From Trichoplax adhaerens (lineage: Eukaryota; Placozoa; Uniplacotomia; Trichoplacea; Trichoplacidae): a stretch of 64,000 nucleotides of DNA. Shown here piece by piece: positions 26,501-41,200 of this stretch. Under the pieces are notes generated by a model. It ran no database searches. It saw only the letters and a program-made list of their open reading frames with translations, and was not told the DNA's origin. Within the stretch, counting starts at the first letter, position 1. Each line of letters begins with the position of its first letter. A program made the position numbers and the translations under genes. Location: NCBI RefSeq assembly GCF_000150275.1, contig NW_002060945.1, forward strand, positions 7,899,219-7,963,218. Direction: 5' to 3'.

Positions 26501-29500
26501 TATCTAAAGAGATTTAGTTTAAATGATTGTTTTCTACTCTAATAAGCTATACTAATAAGCCTTTCACAAAAAAATTCGAAACTTTTCGGGAAAATTAAAT
26601 TATAACATTTATACCGAATTTGTTCTTCCAGATTTCAAAGGAAAAGTTGTGAAGATCATTAACGTTGTCATGATTTCAGTATCGCGAAGATAAATGCCCA
26701 CTAATAACAAGCTAAATCTATATAGTTATATGAAACATTAAATAGATATTATCACCCAACACTATACTTAAATTTTAGAATGGAAGCATAAATTTCACAG
26801 ATCGATTAAAAAACAAATTCGGGCGATTTAGACTAACAAGCATAAACCTAATAATAAAATGATAATTATTTTGTGTTATTCAAAGTTTTCCTAGCAGGAT
26901 AAGATTCTTCTATTTCTGGACCGTACTTACTCTAAAAATAATTATATATTTCTTTCAGGATAGATAACTCGCTCATGTATAAGGCAATCTGAGTGAGATA
27001 ATCTCTATTTTGAAAAAATGATGCGCTTTAATGGAATGCAACCATAGTGAAAGGATTCAATATCGTAAAGCACTATCAGGATAGAAGGAGATATGGTTTA
27101 ATTCACAATAACGACTACTGGGTGCCCTAACCTAATCCTACCTTGAAATTAATTTGTTTTTGTGTCGATGTTGAGCTTGACGTTGAACATACTATAGGCT
27201 AAATGATATTTTCGTTCATTAGTACTGTTGTTTGCTCTAATAGCTAGGATAATTACGATAATCAACCTTCCATCCTGTCACAAAACAGCTTTGCAACAAG
27301 ATAACGTAATGTACAATCAATAAGACAATTTCTTGAACCACGTATCAAGGAACGATATCTGCACTAATCAGGGACGCTTTTGCTCTATTAGCAGACTACA
27401 CAAAGACGTAAACGCTTCGTATTTTACGTTAAACACTAAATTTAAGAATTAAACTTATTACGCGATATATTGTGTTTATGTACTCTTCCTTAACAGTTCA
27501 TGAGTCATAGTCAGTACGATTAACTTTGAAATCATTCACTGAATTGGATATTGATTTTAGCTACTGCTTCCTAATGCAGACAACAGTATTTGCGAATATA
27601 GAAATCTGATGACTAATACAGAATAGTCCAATTACGATATATCCTATAACGGGACATTTCCACGATAATTTACAATCTACCATAAGTAAGTTACAATCAA
27701 AATGATTCGAACTGTAAGTATATAATTCGTATTCCCTAATATAACTTTTAATTTTGGTATATGTATATATGTTACTATCATGAAAAGCCAGTGCTATATT
27801 AAAACACAGTATATCCAAATTAGAAGTTAACTAAATAAGGATAAACTAACAAAATTATCCTAACATAGATATTTCTACGCTAATACAGTACATAACACTG
27901 TCGCACATCCATGAAGCATAAATAGTATATGACGTCACCAAGTATTCCATCTTTTAAAATTTAAAATTTCCTGTAACTGGCATTACAAAAGCTACACTGT
28001 AAAGTAATTAACTTTTGATACCAGTAGTTACATGCATTTGCGAAAATTTTTTTCCTGGATTTAAATTTCCGATTAAATCGAGAATGATTTCATAGCTTAA
28101 TACTTCATTCAAACTATAGAGAATTATGAAATATTATTATCTTATTAAAGTCTAATATATATTGATTCTAATGAATTGTAACATGCTATGCCAGAATTTA
28201 TCCCAATATCTCTTAACAGTTAGACGGCATTAGGGTATAGCAGTGTAGTTTTTCTATGAATATTAGAATAAAAAAATTACAAGTAAAAAATTTTTACTAC
28301 TAATAGCTAGCATCTTGGTGCATTAATATTAAATTAGGATTTGTGTAAGCTCACTTTGGAATAAGTTGATTAAACTTAAAATCAAATCCCAAAGATTTCT
28401 ATAATATGAGATTTTATCCAAGCGTTATGAATCACCTTTTATTAGATTAACATCCGTTTCTGGTGCATTAAAACAAAATAATTAGCATCTAACCAATTGA
28501 AAGATCTAATTGTTTCTTGATCAAATTTATTCCTTTAAATTAGAGAAAATTTAGAGATATATCTTTTATTTGACGATCATGCTTCCGCAACGGTCGTGAT
28601 TCGCGAGAAATTCTATATAAAGTAATTATTATTTACAGTACGGCACAAGTTAAGGCAATAATCGGTTTGAATAATAATACTAGGGGTATAGTTCACAAAC
28701 TGATTATAGATTATGTTAAATCTGTAAAGTAATTAATCTAAAATTAGTTTTATTTTCGTTTAATTTATAATAATAGCTTTAATTGATTTTATCAAGCGAG
28801 TTATAATATATTGGAATATTTATAATCGTCATCTACTCATATGTTATAGAAAATCAGCTTTAAAAAATATATACTAAAGTGAAATTTGTTAATTAATATT
28901 AGAAAATAACACCTTTACACTGTAGAATATGCTTAGAGTCTGTATCCACAGCATAAATTCAGCAATATACAGCAAATCGTTTCACTAGGCGGAATACTTC
29001 CGAGATCGATTCAATCACACTTTTAATACTTTAGCCTTGTAAAAGACAACAAAGGCGTTACTAAGGCGTTTAGCTTTTGGAATATACTATAATGCATTCT
29101 TATCTAGGTTGTTTACTAAGTAAGCAATACTATGATCAATGCATTAAAATTAATCGACTTAAATTATATATATCGTGTAGGTAATAGCTGCGGATTTACA
29201 TGAATTTAAGGTGAATAACAATTTACTAACGCTAGATAGATGCCAGGTGTTGACTGTAATACAACTGTAATAATGAATACCTAGATTTTTAACTGGATCA
29301 ATGCATCATTCTGATTCCCAGCATCCTGTACTTTAGAAATTATTAATAAATTTTTTACTTCCATATTAATTAAGGGTCCCTACTTTGACTTTAAAACGGA
29401 AACTTCAAAACGCAAGTTTCACTCCTTTGAATTTGCGTTAATATTTAGCTACATATTAAATATCACAATCCAATATTATATCGAGCAGAATAAGAGTGAT

Positions 29501-31714
29501 TTATAAGCCATACGCACATATAATAGAACTATAAATTCATATTGCAATAGTATGTTATGATCATTGGCTAACCTATTTAATAATGATCGATTCGCCAATA
29601 CTTTAACGAGTATAAATCTTATATACTCGATGTCATATCCAGAAATAAAGAGCAGATGCTGCAGAATAAATTAAAACAGCAAATAAGTTATATAAAAGTA
29701 TATATATATATGTTACGGTATGTTATATATACATGCGTGTATCTGTTTGTTTACTTGTATGCGTACGTGCAGAGAGTAGAAATCAATATAAAGCAATTCA
29801 CCTATAGTATATATATATACATAGCATTTTATGTTGTATTTAACTTAAAAATAAATCAGAATAATATTTGCTGTCAAGACAACAATTATACTGTAAACTA
29901 TCAACCATTATGTGTAAGGTCACTGTCATATGTTTAGACTATAAAGTATAGCGCCAGTATAATACAATGATATGCGGATATCGTATGAAGGCTAAACCAA
30001 GTAAAAATTTTCTATAGCGCCCATTACGAGAAAAATGTTCGCCTAAGATTTCGCAATACGAGCTGATACAATCATATATTATTTTCATTGATCACATTAA
30101 CACTGAGCTTTTATATTTGTGATGAGAATGATAATAAAATAGAGATCATGACTTTTAATAGCACCCATATCGTAATATCTGTTCGACATCACATTTATCG
30201 GAGTAACTTTGTTAATAAATTTACGTAAATAACATACGAGCATTACTATGTAAATGTGTCTGAGCAGGGTAGATTATCCCAATAAAATTTGGTGAAAGGT
30301 ATAAGTAAAATGGGCCGGAGATATCAAAGTTATCCAAAATGAAATAAACGATAGGTTCTTTTGTAATACAGTCTGTGAATACTAAAACCGTAGATATAAT
30401 GGTATAGAGCATACAGTTATTACTGATATTTTCCCAAAACTGCAATAGCAAGTAGGTTTAGGGATAGAGAGCAATCAAATCGTACAAGTATGCATCTGCA
30501 TTTACATATAAATATCACGCCGCGAAAGACAAATCGAAAATAATCTTTTGAAAAATTTAAATCATAATAACAAATATTTTTTCAGAACAAATTTGCAATG
30601 AAATCAACAGAAATTTCGGATTTTCTATAATACGAGTAGGTATCAGGAATTAGCTATCGTAATTTTTAAAAGTAACGCTTATCAATAGATATAGTTATTA
30701 ATCACGCCTGGCAGAAATCCTTATTTAACGTGTTTAATCCTAAAGCTTGATTATCTATTAGTAATTAGGATTACTTATTTTTGAGTTAATATTGTTGATA
30801 CATGCTAACGATGGCTAGTTTTGAGGAATAAAGCCTAATGAATAAAATAGATTGAATCAAAAGTGACTATTAACCTACTACTTTATCCATATACGATAGT
30901 GAGTAGTCAATTTAGAAATAAATTTAGATACTTTTCATTTTTAACTAAGTTATGACTAATGCTGAACAAACAGTATAAATTAACTATTGCTTTAGCTAAT
31001 CAACCGAATAAAATTTGACTAGAAATCTTGATAAACAGCATAGAAGTCTCATGAATGGATTGCCTACTTTATTAGTTATTTAACTTTCAGCATTATTACA
31101 TACAACGTAGGTAGCAAAACAAATTGAGGCAAACAGCTTTATCAATTGTTTAGCAATATTGAGAATAAAGATATGATTGTGACTAAATAGCGAGCTGAAT
31201 TATACGGTAAAAAACTGTCTTTGACAAGAAATGTGAGGGAAAATGGCAAATGGTGATCAATTAAACTTTCTAAAAATCTTTTAATGTAATATTGCAAAAC
31301 TATGATATTCAATTTGTTTCAATACATAACCTAGCGTATTTACAGTAATATCCTAGGAAATAATTTGGGAATTTTTATAATTATAATGAATTTGATTCAT
31401 TACCCGAAGGTTGCTCTATCATACACGTACATCTGCCGGACTATAGATGGTCTACATATTTTTAAATTTGCTCATGACAACAGCATATCCGGCATTGACT
31501 AAAATCTTTGTAATAGCATTCATCTTCTTGCTGATAACATAAATAGAACTATGGTAATATTACACCATATGGTTATATTATAATAACCACTTGGTAATGA
31601 TAAGACTAAGAAAAGTATTACTTAAATTGATGATATAATAATTTACTCTTGGTGAGAAGATAAATAACAATATACACAAGTACGTATCCATGAAGTCATT
31701 AGGCGTCCCCATAG
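23597..31714. other. Gene-free AT-rich stretch
   Basis: Eight kilobases with no exon I can support on either strand. Open frames at 27561-27818 (-), 29656-29937 (+) and 30221-30451 (-) translate to Tyr/Ile-rich or low-complexity peptides. Short TA-type microsatellites occur near 29700 and 29808. No transposon ends or RNA genes were seen. Confidence 0.5.
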
Positions 31715-32650
31715 TTATATCTTTTTTTTAAATCGGAAGATATAAAGAAATTTTAGACGAAAGTTTGTACTATTCATAGCATAGATTAGTGGATTCCAAC
31801 AGGAATTAGCATAGCCAAATAAACGAGCTACAAAAAATAGCTTGTCTTCTGTTTCATCTGCATTTCTCGGGGGGAAAATGATTGATGAATATGTTATAGA
31901 TACAATGTAAAAGGGTAGCCATGATATGACTTGCACTATTACTACGGTAACTGCAGTTCGCATAGCTTTACGATGTAATTTCATATTAACACATATTTTT
32001 TGCTCACTGTGAACGCTGTTATTTGATTTATAGACCATATAAATATAAGTTGAGGATGCAATAAAAACTGGCAAAGCATGCAAAGTAACACCACCGAAAG
32101 CAATATAAACTCGATCTGATGTATCAGTCCAATTGGCTTGACATGCACTATAGTCACCTTGTGTTTGTACATTGGAAATAATTAACTTGGGTATGGCATA
32201 GATGCCTGATAGTAACCAAGTCATAGATATCATTACTTTCCGTCTTTTACGATTAAATATTTTACTAAATGTTAACGGATAAACGATAGCATACAATCGC
32301 TCAAATGTAATTGCTAAAACTGAAGTGGCTGACGCTGCAATGGATAACATTTGTATAAAAGGAATTAGCTTGCATAATAATTCACCAAATATCCAGTCAT
32401 TACCAGTAAATGTCAATATAGTAGCCACTGGCATACAAAATATGCAGACTAATAAATCGGCGATAGCTAAATTAGAGAAAAAATATTGCTTTGCTGAATT
32501 GAATTTTCTTTTTTGCCAATATATTGATAAGACTAACAAATTACTGATAACTCCTAGGATGAAAACGGCACTATAGCAAAATACTTTAGCCAGAATTATC
32601 GATTTATAATAATTGGTCCGATTAAGACGAAGCTGATCTTTGAAATTCAT
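31715..32650 (-). CDS. Class A (rhodopsin-like) GPCR 1, intronless, peptide-receptor-like
   Basis: Seven-transmembrane receptor of 311 residues in one exon. The N-terminus is short, with a glycosylation site at Asn10 (NRT) and no signal peptide. TM1 carries GVISN (Asn37). TM2 carries NLAIADLL, with the sodium-site Asp65. TM3 begins at Cys93, which can pair with Cys170 in the second extracellular loop. The DRY box is replaced by Glu117-Arg118-Leu119. TM6 has SWLPFY (Trp244, Pro246) and TM7 has NPLIY (286-290). The tail is only about 20 residues, basic, with no Cys for palmitoylation. The pattern fits neuropeptide-type receptors (galanin, allatostatin or FMRFamide-like), but the ligand cannot be named. 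It shares TM3 and TM7 sequence with GPCR 2. Confidence 0.93.
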   Translation of the reverse strand: MNFKDQLRLNRTNYYKSIILAKVFCYSAVFILGVISNLLVLSIYWQKRKFNSAKQYFFSNLAIADLLVCIFCMPVATILTFTGNDWIFGELLCKLIPFIQMLSIAASATSVLAITFERLYAIVYPLTFSKIFNRKRRKVMISMTWLLSGIYAIPKLIISNVQTQGDYSACQANWTDTSDRVYIAFGGVTLHALPVFIASSTYIYMVYKSNNSVHSEQKICVNMKLHRKAMRTAVTVVIVQVISWLPFYIVSITYSSIIFPPRNADETEDKLFFVARLFGYANSCWNPLIYAMNSTNFRLKFLYIFRFKKKI

Positions 32651-35600
32651 TTTTTCAATACGTAAGATTTCCTTTCCTCCGGATAAGAACTAAAAAGATT
32701 TTTCTGCCTACTTTAGCAGCACATGTAAAAATACACTTCTCTCGATTTGATTAATGTGAATTGTAATAGCCCTAATGGAAAGCAAAAAGACAGTAAATAT
32801 AAAAAATTTTGAATTCTTTACAAATAACTTGTACTTAAATTGCCCAATTTTATGCAAGCTTAGTAGTTAAATTTAGTGTACAGATTATCTATTAACTAGT
32901 AATTTATTTTATATTCATAATTTTGTATGACTATTACAATTAATATCATATTTTGACATTAAAATTTCAATAATCTTACCACCATAATCTGCTTGCTGTT
33001 AACCAGTAATGAGGCTGTAACTGAAACTTTTAACTGAAATGTTTCAGATACCCGGTAAGGTCTTATTGACGGCAATTAAATGATAATTTCAAATAATGAT
33101 AAAAGTAACTCTTCACTTTAGTTAATAATTATAATTATGTACGTATACGATAATATCAGAGGCGTATTATCAGAGATTACTATCCCAAGCATTGATGAGT
33201 CACAGAAATCTTATGCTGATCTGAGAATAATAACCAAAGTAGCTTCTGAATTCAATTTACTTGCTTAAGTAAAAGTAGAGTATGTAATAACGCGCTTAAA
33301 ATGTTAAAATATTTCTGATCATCTCTATTCTCTTTGCATAAATCAGTTCATCTTGATTTCTAAATTCAAATGTTCCAATCCGATCTCAACTATTAATTTC
33401 AATCCCTATATCGTCAATTCCTTTATTATCTCTAATCTATTCGAGTTTGCTGAGCTCTGAATGAATACTTTTATCGAAAGTAACGATAACTGATTGGATC
33501 TGGCGTGTTGTTATGATATTGATTCTTGTTGATTAGGTTACAGATGTTAAGATATTCAGTTGCTAACATAAATGGCAGTAGCCATAACGAATAAGCTGAA
33601 TATAGTTGTATAACCAATCTAATCAAACGATCTAAATAAAAATTAATTGTCTACTTCATTGTTCTCGATCCTTTTTATGTCATTGATATGTAAGATACTA
33701 CTGTACTATAGTTTTCATCAATGGGAGAATAATCAGAGGTTATAACTTGTCTAGTTATAACTCTTTATTAATCTTCGACTGCGGCTTTAGTTTATTCCTA
33801 TTGCGAGGGATTCTATTCAATCTTGTTAAAAGACTGAATTTGATCTGTGCACTAAAACTATCAATAACTACTTAACAATACCATAATTTCCTACCACCAC
33901 GACCTGCTATATGCTTTGATAACAGTATAAAAATTACCACAGTATTGAATATTACGAATAACAATTTATATTTGTCTCAGGCATAGGATATATTTAGTAA
34001 AATTGCTTTTATTCTTTAGCATTCTATTTCAATTGAAAAAAATTGGGAAAAGGGAAAAATACATATACATACTTAATTACTTACTTACCATCTATCTATC
34101 GTACGTTGATTCAGGGAGTTTTTATTCACAATTAGTAATTAAAGAATAAAATGATTGAACGTCTTGAGTAGAGACCCCGATTTTTAATTAATGAAATGAA
34201 TGGTATTTAATCAATCACAGCTACACTAATCTTGTTTATTGGTAATGGATAAATTATATCATGTCGACGAATGAATAATTTTACTTTTTTAGATTTCTAA
34301 TTTTATATTTTTACGATCATAAAAGAGATCAAAATAGAACGAAAACTTTCAATTCTAAAACAAAATACGGGACTTATGAATGATAGCCAGCACGAATAAT
34401 TAATTAATCAAATTGTACTTGTATGATGTTAGCGCCTCGACAATATCATTTCTGGCGATAGTAGGTCGAATTTTTATGCTTTTTTTATATCGTAAATTAA
34501 ATACACAATACAACTTAGTGACAGAAGAAAAAATTACACACTGTTATGTCTTCTCAACTTTTGATTTTGAAATAGAATTCAGATTGAATAGGTATAAATA
34601 CTGAATAAGACAATCGACTGCATGGTAGAATGCTTTTTCATATTTTTTACTATTAAGGGTACCAAAACAGAATATAAAGCCCTTATTCATGTTGCCTCAA
34701 AAGGTCTAGAAGTCGCCGTTTACTAATCGTAGTTATTCTATAGTTATTTTATTTTATAGTTTAGTACAAAAATGAGCTCTTAAATCAACTTATACCAGCG
34801 ATAAAGATGTTATTAATTTATAATCGAAAGCTACTGCACGCGTGGGAGGAGGAATTCCAAGATGTCGGAGTTTTACAATCATTATCTTGCATGATAGAAA
34901 GCTCTAATAATTTTAGCATCTTCGTATTAATTAAGAATGGATGTCAATGAAAAACATAAATACTATAATCGGAGTCGATCAGTTATACAGATTGACTTTT
35001 GTACTATAAATTGCATAATTTTCCTATCATTTTAATTGAATAAATTATAATTGACAATACTATTGCTGATTGCATTGCACCTGCCATGAAGTCAGTTGAA
35101 ATTGTACTTGCATAAAATAAGAACTAACCTTACCTGTGATAGATTAGAATAATTTTATGTAATCCTTAATGGTTTTATCAATATTGATGGTATTGGAATA
35201 GATGACCAGCGATAGATCGTTTGCTATCCGCTGGTATCATTTCAGTAGGTCAGCTTTTATTGATACAACATCGTAAATATGGATCTAAACATTTTATCAT
35301 TGTTTCTTTAATTATGTGTATCAAGCTGCCTGAAAATTAAAAACCAAAGTAGACAAACTGGTAGTTAATTTCAGGTACTTACCAATAGCTATCGTAGGCT
35401 TGCTAACTTAATGTTAAAAGAAGTATAAGGATCGAACACTTTCCCACATTAATTTAAAGTCGTTGAAGGAGCACTGTTCTCTTCATATGCTATAAATTTG
35501 GACTATGTACTGGTAAGAATTATCAGTCACATTTGGCAACTTTGATTTTAATGTAACTTTCTAATGTTCGTTAATAATGAATTCGATAACATTTTACATA

Positions 35601-36765
35601 TTAGTAAAACATACATGATTACGATATAGAATAAATCATTTTCCCTATGGAATAATGTCAATTACATGAGTAATAAATTCTTCGGAGGCAAACGCATAAT
35701 TTATCAAGAACTATTAGAAACCTTTCTCATCGTTACATTAAGATTATGACTAGAGATTAAAAGAATACTATCAGGTCTTAATTCAAAATTTAAATATTCA
35801 GATTAAACTAATTCATTTTCTATTACTTGCGACGGTAATTGCTTCGCTAATGCCGCTCAATTAGTTCATTAAAATATATTAAATATGTCCCAAGCATGAT
35901 CCAGCGATGATGTTCATCACCATCAATATTACTGAATAGAGACGAAAATCCTCTAAATACGAATACGCGTATGATCGAATTCATACATATCAAGTATGCA
36001 TGAACGATCATCTAGTGTATTTCAAAGTTATATTTCCAATCCTACTAGCTTGATATGATCAGACTGAAAAATTTACATACACGTATATATACATGCTACA
36101 GAAAATACGCACGCATAATAAATAATCCTTATTTGAAATTGAAGCGATCATAAAAAATTATAGAAATGCATGTCTAAACAATAAATAATATATACTTAAA
36201 CGCCAAATCCAATAGGCAACTTAATTTTAGCCGAATGTGGGAATAGAAAGTAATAAAAGTATAAAAGAAGCAAATTCTAACCATTCTAAGCGTTATAGTA
36301 ACCGATACAATGTAAAAATTAAGTCCAAAATAATAAAGAAAATATCCATTTAATTAAGTAAGGATGGAAACTGATTTTAAAAATCTTGAACCAATTAGGA
36401 ACAATATTAGAATAATAATGATTAAAACTTCAAAATCTCATCTAGCCATCTAGGCGATCATTTCCACGGTTAATTAATGCCCGTTCAATTGTCTACGATA
36501 TTTAGCTACTTCAAATCCTTCCCAATCGTTGCTCTTAAGATCTTGGAAATATCTACATAAGATAGTGTAACATTTCAATCATGCATATTCAACACCACAT
36601 TTTGAATGTGTTAACATCTAAAATGTTTCATTTAAAGTTAACCCAGTGAATAATAAACATCAATGGTTACTCCAAAACGATATCATTGATAGATGGCCAA
36701 TAAAATGTATTTTACAAGACGATTACTTTATATTTTGAAATGATTAAGGAGGAACTAAAAATGAC
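32651..36765. other. Intergenic region, no gene seen
   Basis: AT-rich DNA between GPCR 1 (5' side) and the 3' end of the aldo-keto reductase. The first few hundred bases must hold the GPCR 1 promoter and leader; no TATA element could be assigned. A GGAGGAAAG stretch lies just upstream of the GPCR 1 ATG. Confidence 0.45.
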
Positions 36766-39557
36766 TTACTTATTTTTGATGTATTTCAACGCTCTAAGTT
36801 CAGCTTGGGTTAGCGGCTCATGCGCAGTAGTAAGATTACTTTTCAAAATATCGATACTTAAAGGAAGTAAATTTGAAAAATTTTACTACTATAATAAGGG
36901 ATTGATCTCATTACATATTAACGTCATACGCTTATATTAACTGATATGTTAGAGAAACTGTCAAAGATTTCTAATAGAGAAAACTTTATAAGCAGCTGCA
37001 CAATATAACTTACTTTGTCGAGCTAATAACTGTTGTTGCCAATCTCTTGCAGTCAATACAAGAGCGTACAGCTAATTTACATATATCAACGCCAATTTTC
37101 TGGAATATATTATAAAAGGATGATGTAAAATGACGCGATCAAAACAATTAGCACAAACTTGCAAACTAGATATATAATGTTTAGTGCTCACATTGCAATA
37201 ATTTACTGCTTTTCGACAAGCGTCTTTAATTTCAGTAGTAGCTGGATGCCATTCCGGAGGACCACTCTGAGACAGTAAACCCATTCCAATTGGTGCAGCA
37301 TTGATCACACCCAACCCACAAGACTACATACAATGGAGTTACGTTGAGGAAAATGAGGCTTATCACTCATACTACGCATAAGCAAATTAAAAAGCACATG
37401 GAAAAACTGTACCTCAAAAAAGTCCATATAATTCTTTAGTGATGTATCGAATAAACAGTAGCGACAATAGCTAAGAATGGTATCGATCTTTGCATTTTCA
37501 GCCACATTTCTATATTTCAAAAATTTAAAGGCTTAAATAAATCATTAAAATCTACGTAATTGATAGCTAGAGCAAAGTTATCTCGCTTAAATAAAGAGTC
37601 TTCCTTACATGCAATAAAAATTACCGCTAAGCAAAGATGCGATAGGTTTAGTGTAATACGAGCGTGCAGTAGTCTTTAACAATTGACTATTATAATTAAA
37701 TTGTCTTACTTAAGAATGTTTAACGGGTAGCCGGTAATACCAATATATCTCACTTTGCCGCTATCTTTGATCTAATGAATAATTGGTACCATTATCAGGC
37801 TAAAATTTTCTAAAAAGCTTCGTTAAAGTATTTACCATTTTCAGCGCTGGCAAAGTTTCGTTTATAATTTGATCCACAGAAGGAGCAAATTCCAGATCGT
37901 GTACCTATGTACACATTTATAGTGAATTTTAAGACTCCTTTGTTTAACTCAATCACAATTTATTTGTAATAACAGAGTAGGATAGATTTTTGAGGTTATT
38001 GTAAATATTATCTCTGAAAATGCCTTACAAATTATAAGCTAGCTGTAAATTACCGTTGTTCACTATGTCGGCGGTCACTAATATACACGTACGAGTAAAC
38101 TTAAGACCGACAATTCTGTTTCATTTAGAAAACTTTTATTGTTTTATGTTATAGAAACTGATAGTAACTGGAAGATAAGCTACCTGCAATATATCTAGGT
38201 AGTCAAGTTTCATTGTTCTTAGGCTGTTATCAACGCTGGCAAATATTTTTTTCGCAGAGAAATCAAACATCCTGTCAGTACTTGGTTCATAGCGTCCTAC
38301 TTTAGTTGCAATATAATATGCATCTCGTGGGATATTTGGTAATACCTGCTCGTATAAAACATTTCTAATTCAGTAGGAGATGATGTAATGACCTTACAAA
38401 CACATCAAACGAATATATTTAAATGATAAGATACCTACTTATACATAAATACATATTTGCAGTATAGGATATGCAGAGTACAGTATAGTAATAACATAAA
38501 TTATATACTATACTATTGGCGCATATACAAGTTCACAATTTAATTACACTTCAGGTATATCAAAATTTAATAGTTGCACAATAACGTTTACCTTGCCTAA
38601 AAGACTTTCAGATCTACCATATCCATACCATGGTGCAGTATCAATAAAGTTGATCCCCTGCTTAATGGCGTATTCAACTAACTCAATACCGTCGTTGTCA
38701 CTAATGCGACTGTAAAAACTACTAAGAGCAGCACCACCTGTAATTGGTAAATTGGGCTTTAAGTACTAAAAAGTTAAGTAGATCACCATCAGGCTGTGTA
38801 CCGCAAGGGAAATATTGAACTTATTTCCACAGCAGTAGCGATTGCTATTATCCAATTCTGATATGATGTATATTAAAATTCTACCAATGGATGTACGAAA
38901 GTCTCATAGAACAGTTACGATAGTTTCTACTACACACTTACTGCATTACGGTACATTAAGAACCAATGTCAAGTAGACATTAATACTATATCTTTACAGC
39001 ACGATATGAAGCATAAAATCCGGGCCTCTTATAAATACTTATTTCTATACGGTCGGAAAGTAGAGCCGCTAAGTATAAACACCAAACTTTTTCTACCTCT
39101 TGACAGCAGATTTATACCTTAAAACTATCATTCATAGTATTGAAACTGTTATCGGCTATAGTATCAAAGCTACCTATATATCTATCTCAGTACAGCATGC
39201 AATAATATTGGGTATCGCTACGTTGTCAACTAGTACTATATATCGGGACTGGTGAGTGGTAAAGTTGTAATTAATTTCTTTACATCAACTGATTAGAAAA
39301 TTGCAATAATGCAACAACTACATGGATATCATCTGAATAGCTGAAACCTACAATCACACGCGTATTACAGAAGTATATTTTTTGCCATATTAAGTGCAGC
39401 AGTTAGGAAGATTTTAAGATTTACTTGTAATATTATAACCAACATACCAAATCCTATTACGGATACATCCATATCCGTGTTACCCAATCGCCTATATTCC
39501 ATCTTTCTAACAGCTTCGATATCATGAAAGCCATCGATGTATGTTATCGGAAGAGAC
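36766..39557 (-). CDS. Aldo-keto reductase, L-galactose dehydrogenase-like, 9 exons read
   Basis: NAD(P)-dependent oxidoreductase with a TIM-barrel fold. Exons in transcript order: 39557-39448, 38737-38592, 38345-38184, 37904-37836, 37771-37710, 37509-37413, 37323-37192, 37099-37014, 36856-36766. All introns are GT..AG, 64-710 bp, and the frame stays open to the stop. From the internal Met at 39502 the product is 299 residues. The catalytic tetrad is complete: Asp51 and Tyr56 (DTAPWYG), Lys82 (ATKVGRY) and His123 (QVHD). YIGITGYPL and GPPEWHPAT are typical of L-galactose dehydrogenase-like proteins, which in plants oxidise L-galactose in ascorbate synthesis; the substrate in animals is uncertain. 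The first exon stays open upstream of that Met back to an acceptor at 39557, with the family-like YIDGFHD, so a further 5' exon probably exists. It was not found. Confidence 0.92.
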
Positions 39558-41200
39558 CTATCAAAGGTTAGGGTTATATAGATAATAGATTAATTAGCTA
39601 GCATACGAACGTATAATAATTGATCTCTTTCCTTTACATGGTTAATAAGCAGGTATGGGCAGAATCAAATTTTCGAATGCTGCAAGTCAGAATATCCTCT
39701 TAGCTGGTAATTCAATTGTTAATGTATCCCAGTCGCACTACGACAGTATCAGCTTTAGAAGCTTCGCTAGCTTTATTACTTAGTAGGATGTCCTGGTAAA
39801 TTATTCTTCGAACAAATTTTTTAATGGTCGAAAATATGAATGGATAGTTTATCTATCATACTGTCTTGTACTAGCGTAAACAAATTTATAAAAAGTACTT
39901 TAGCTTAAAACCCTTGTTGGTACCAAGTTCGGATCAATGAACCCAGTTGCTATATATGTATATTATGTTAATTGCCAATTCTTACGGAATGGATAACGAT
40001 TAGAATACCGACAAGGCATAACTGATTTAAACTATCATCAAGTTATTATCTATGATGAGAGATTACCGCGAACGTTATTATGCAAAATAGTTGACAATAG
40101 TGAGAAAACAATACATAAAAGCGACGTTTATTCATGTCTTCTACTGCACTGTTTATACTATACATATCATTACCATATTAAAAGGAAAACATTGATTTTT
40201 GCTGAATCACCTCGATTTTAAAAGTTTATACGCATAGTTTTAGGATATACGGTATCTAGCGTCGTCATGTGGATGATATTGAGGGGTAATTGTGATAATT
40301 CATTACAAGCTACATTGCAACAACGTACTGTACAATTTTATTTCGATCTTTTTATCGCGTTTCATTGATAAATTTACGAAGTACGTAATACTTGTTTTAT
40401 GGCACTGTTGCTTTAATGGTTAATCTTAACAAGAAGTGAACTCTCTCTTCTTCATTCACATAGAAAATATTCCAATGTTTAGGAATACGCTGTCTACTGC
40501 ATGTTTTAATAACAGAACGTCCAAATACTACATTCCAACCGAAGGATAACACTCTTTAAAACGTACAGGATTGACAACAGTACTGTAAACTGCATTTCAT
40601 AAACTCCTTCAATCATTTAGTGTAAGTGCAGTAGCATTGCCATAGTAGGAAGCTTTCGAATGAACTACAAAACAGTCTATCGGTCAACTTTTGCGTCATT
40701 GCTGTCACATACCTGCATGTTGCATGTACTGTATAGTTCAATGAGTGCACATATCCACGTCGATATTGTAAAATTAATGGAAATGTAACAGTTACAGTAC
40801 AGTATACGCACGTAATAAGCCCACGAAATGAACTAATCACAAAACATCAACATATCTTTACGTCTTTTAGTATGTCCTTTACTAAATTGTATGAAAATTT
40901 ATGTGTATAGATTACAGTTGTTAGCGCAACGCTATTCTAGTTTTCTTTTTCTTTCAGTTTCATAACCTTCGTTATTACTATGACCATCTAGTAGTAACAG
41001 TATCATATTAACAGTTGCGACAACTATCTGCGAAGGTTCGCCTTGAATTGTAGCACTGTGCTATCTGTGGCTTATAACCGAACATCTTTGCCTACCGGTT
41101 ATGTCGGCAATAGTTCCCTGAAATCATTCGATATTATCGTATTGGAGATTTTCATGCATAGCAACCGTCACTATGACTTACTACTGTATAGTGATGATAC
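39558..41200. other. Upstream region of the aldo-keto reductase gene
   Basis: It should contain the missing first exon and the promoter of the reductase, neither of which I could fix. A 34-codon coding-like minus-strand stretch at about 39700-39800, preceded by a CAG acceptor, is a possible exon but has no clear donor. From about 40600 the sequence becomes less AT-rich and CTGTA/TACAG motifs begin to accumulate. Confidence 0.3.

Noticed and set aside
31981-32576. Open frames of 63 and 83 codons on both strands within GPCR 1
   Set aside because: They overlap the 311-codon receptor frame with all its conserved motifs and are shadows of it.
36740-36940. Plus-strand 66-codon ORF
   Set aside because: It is antisense to the last exon of the aldo-keto reductase and has no features of its own.
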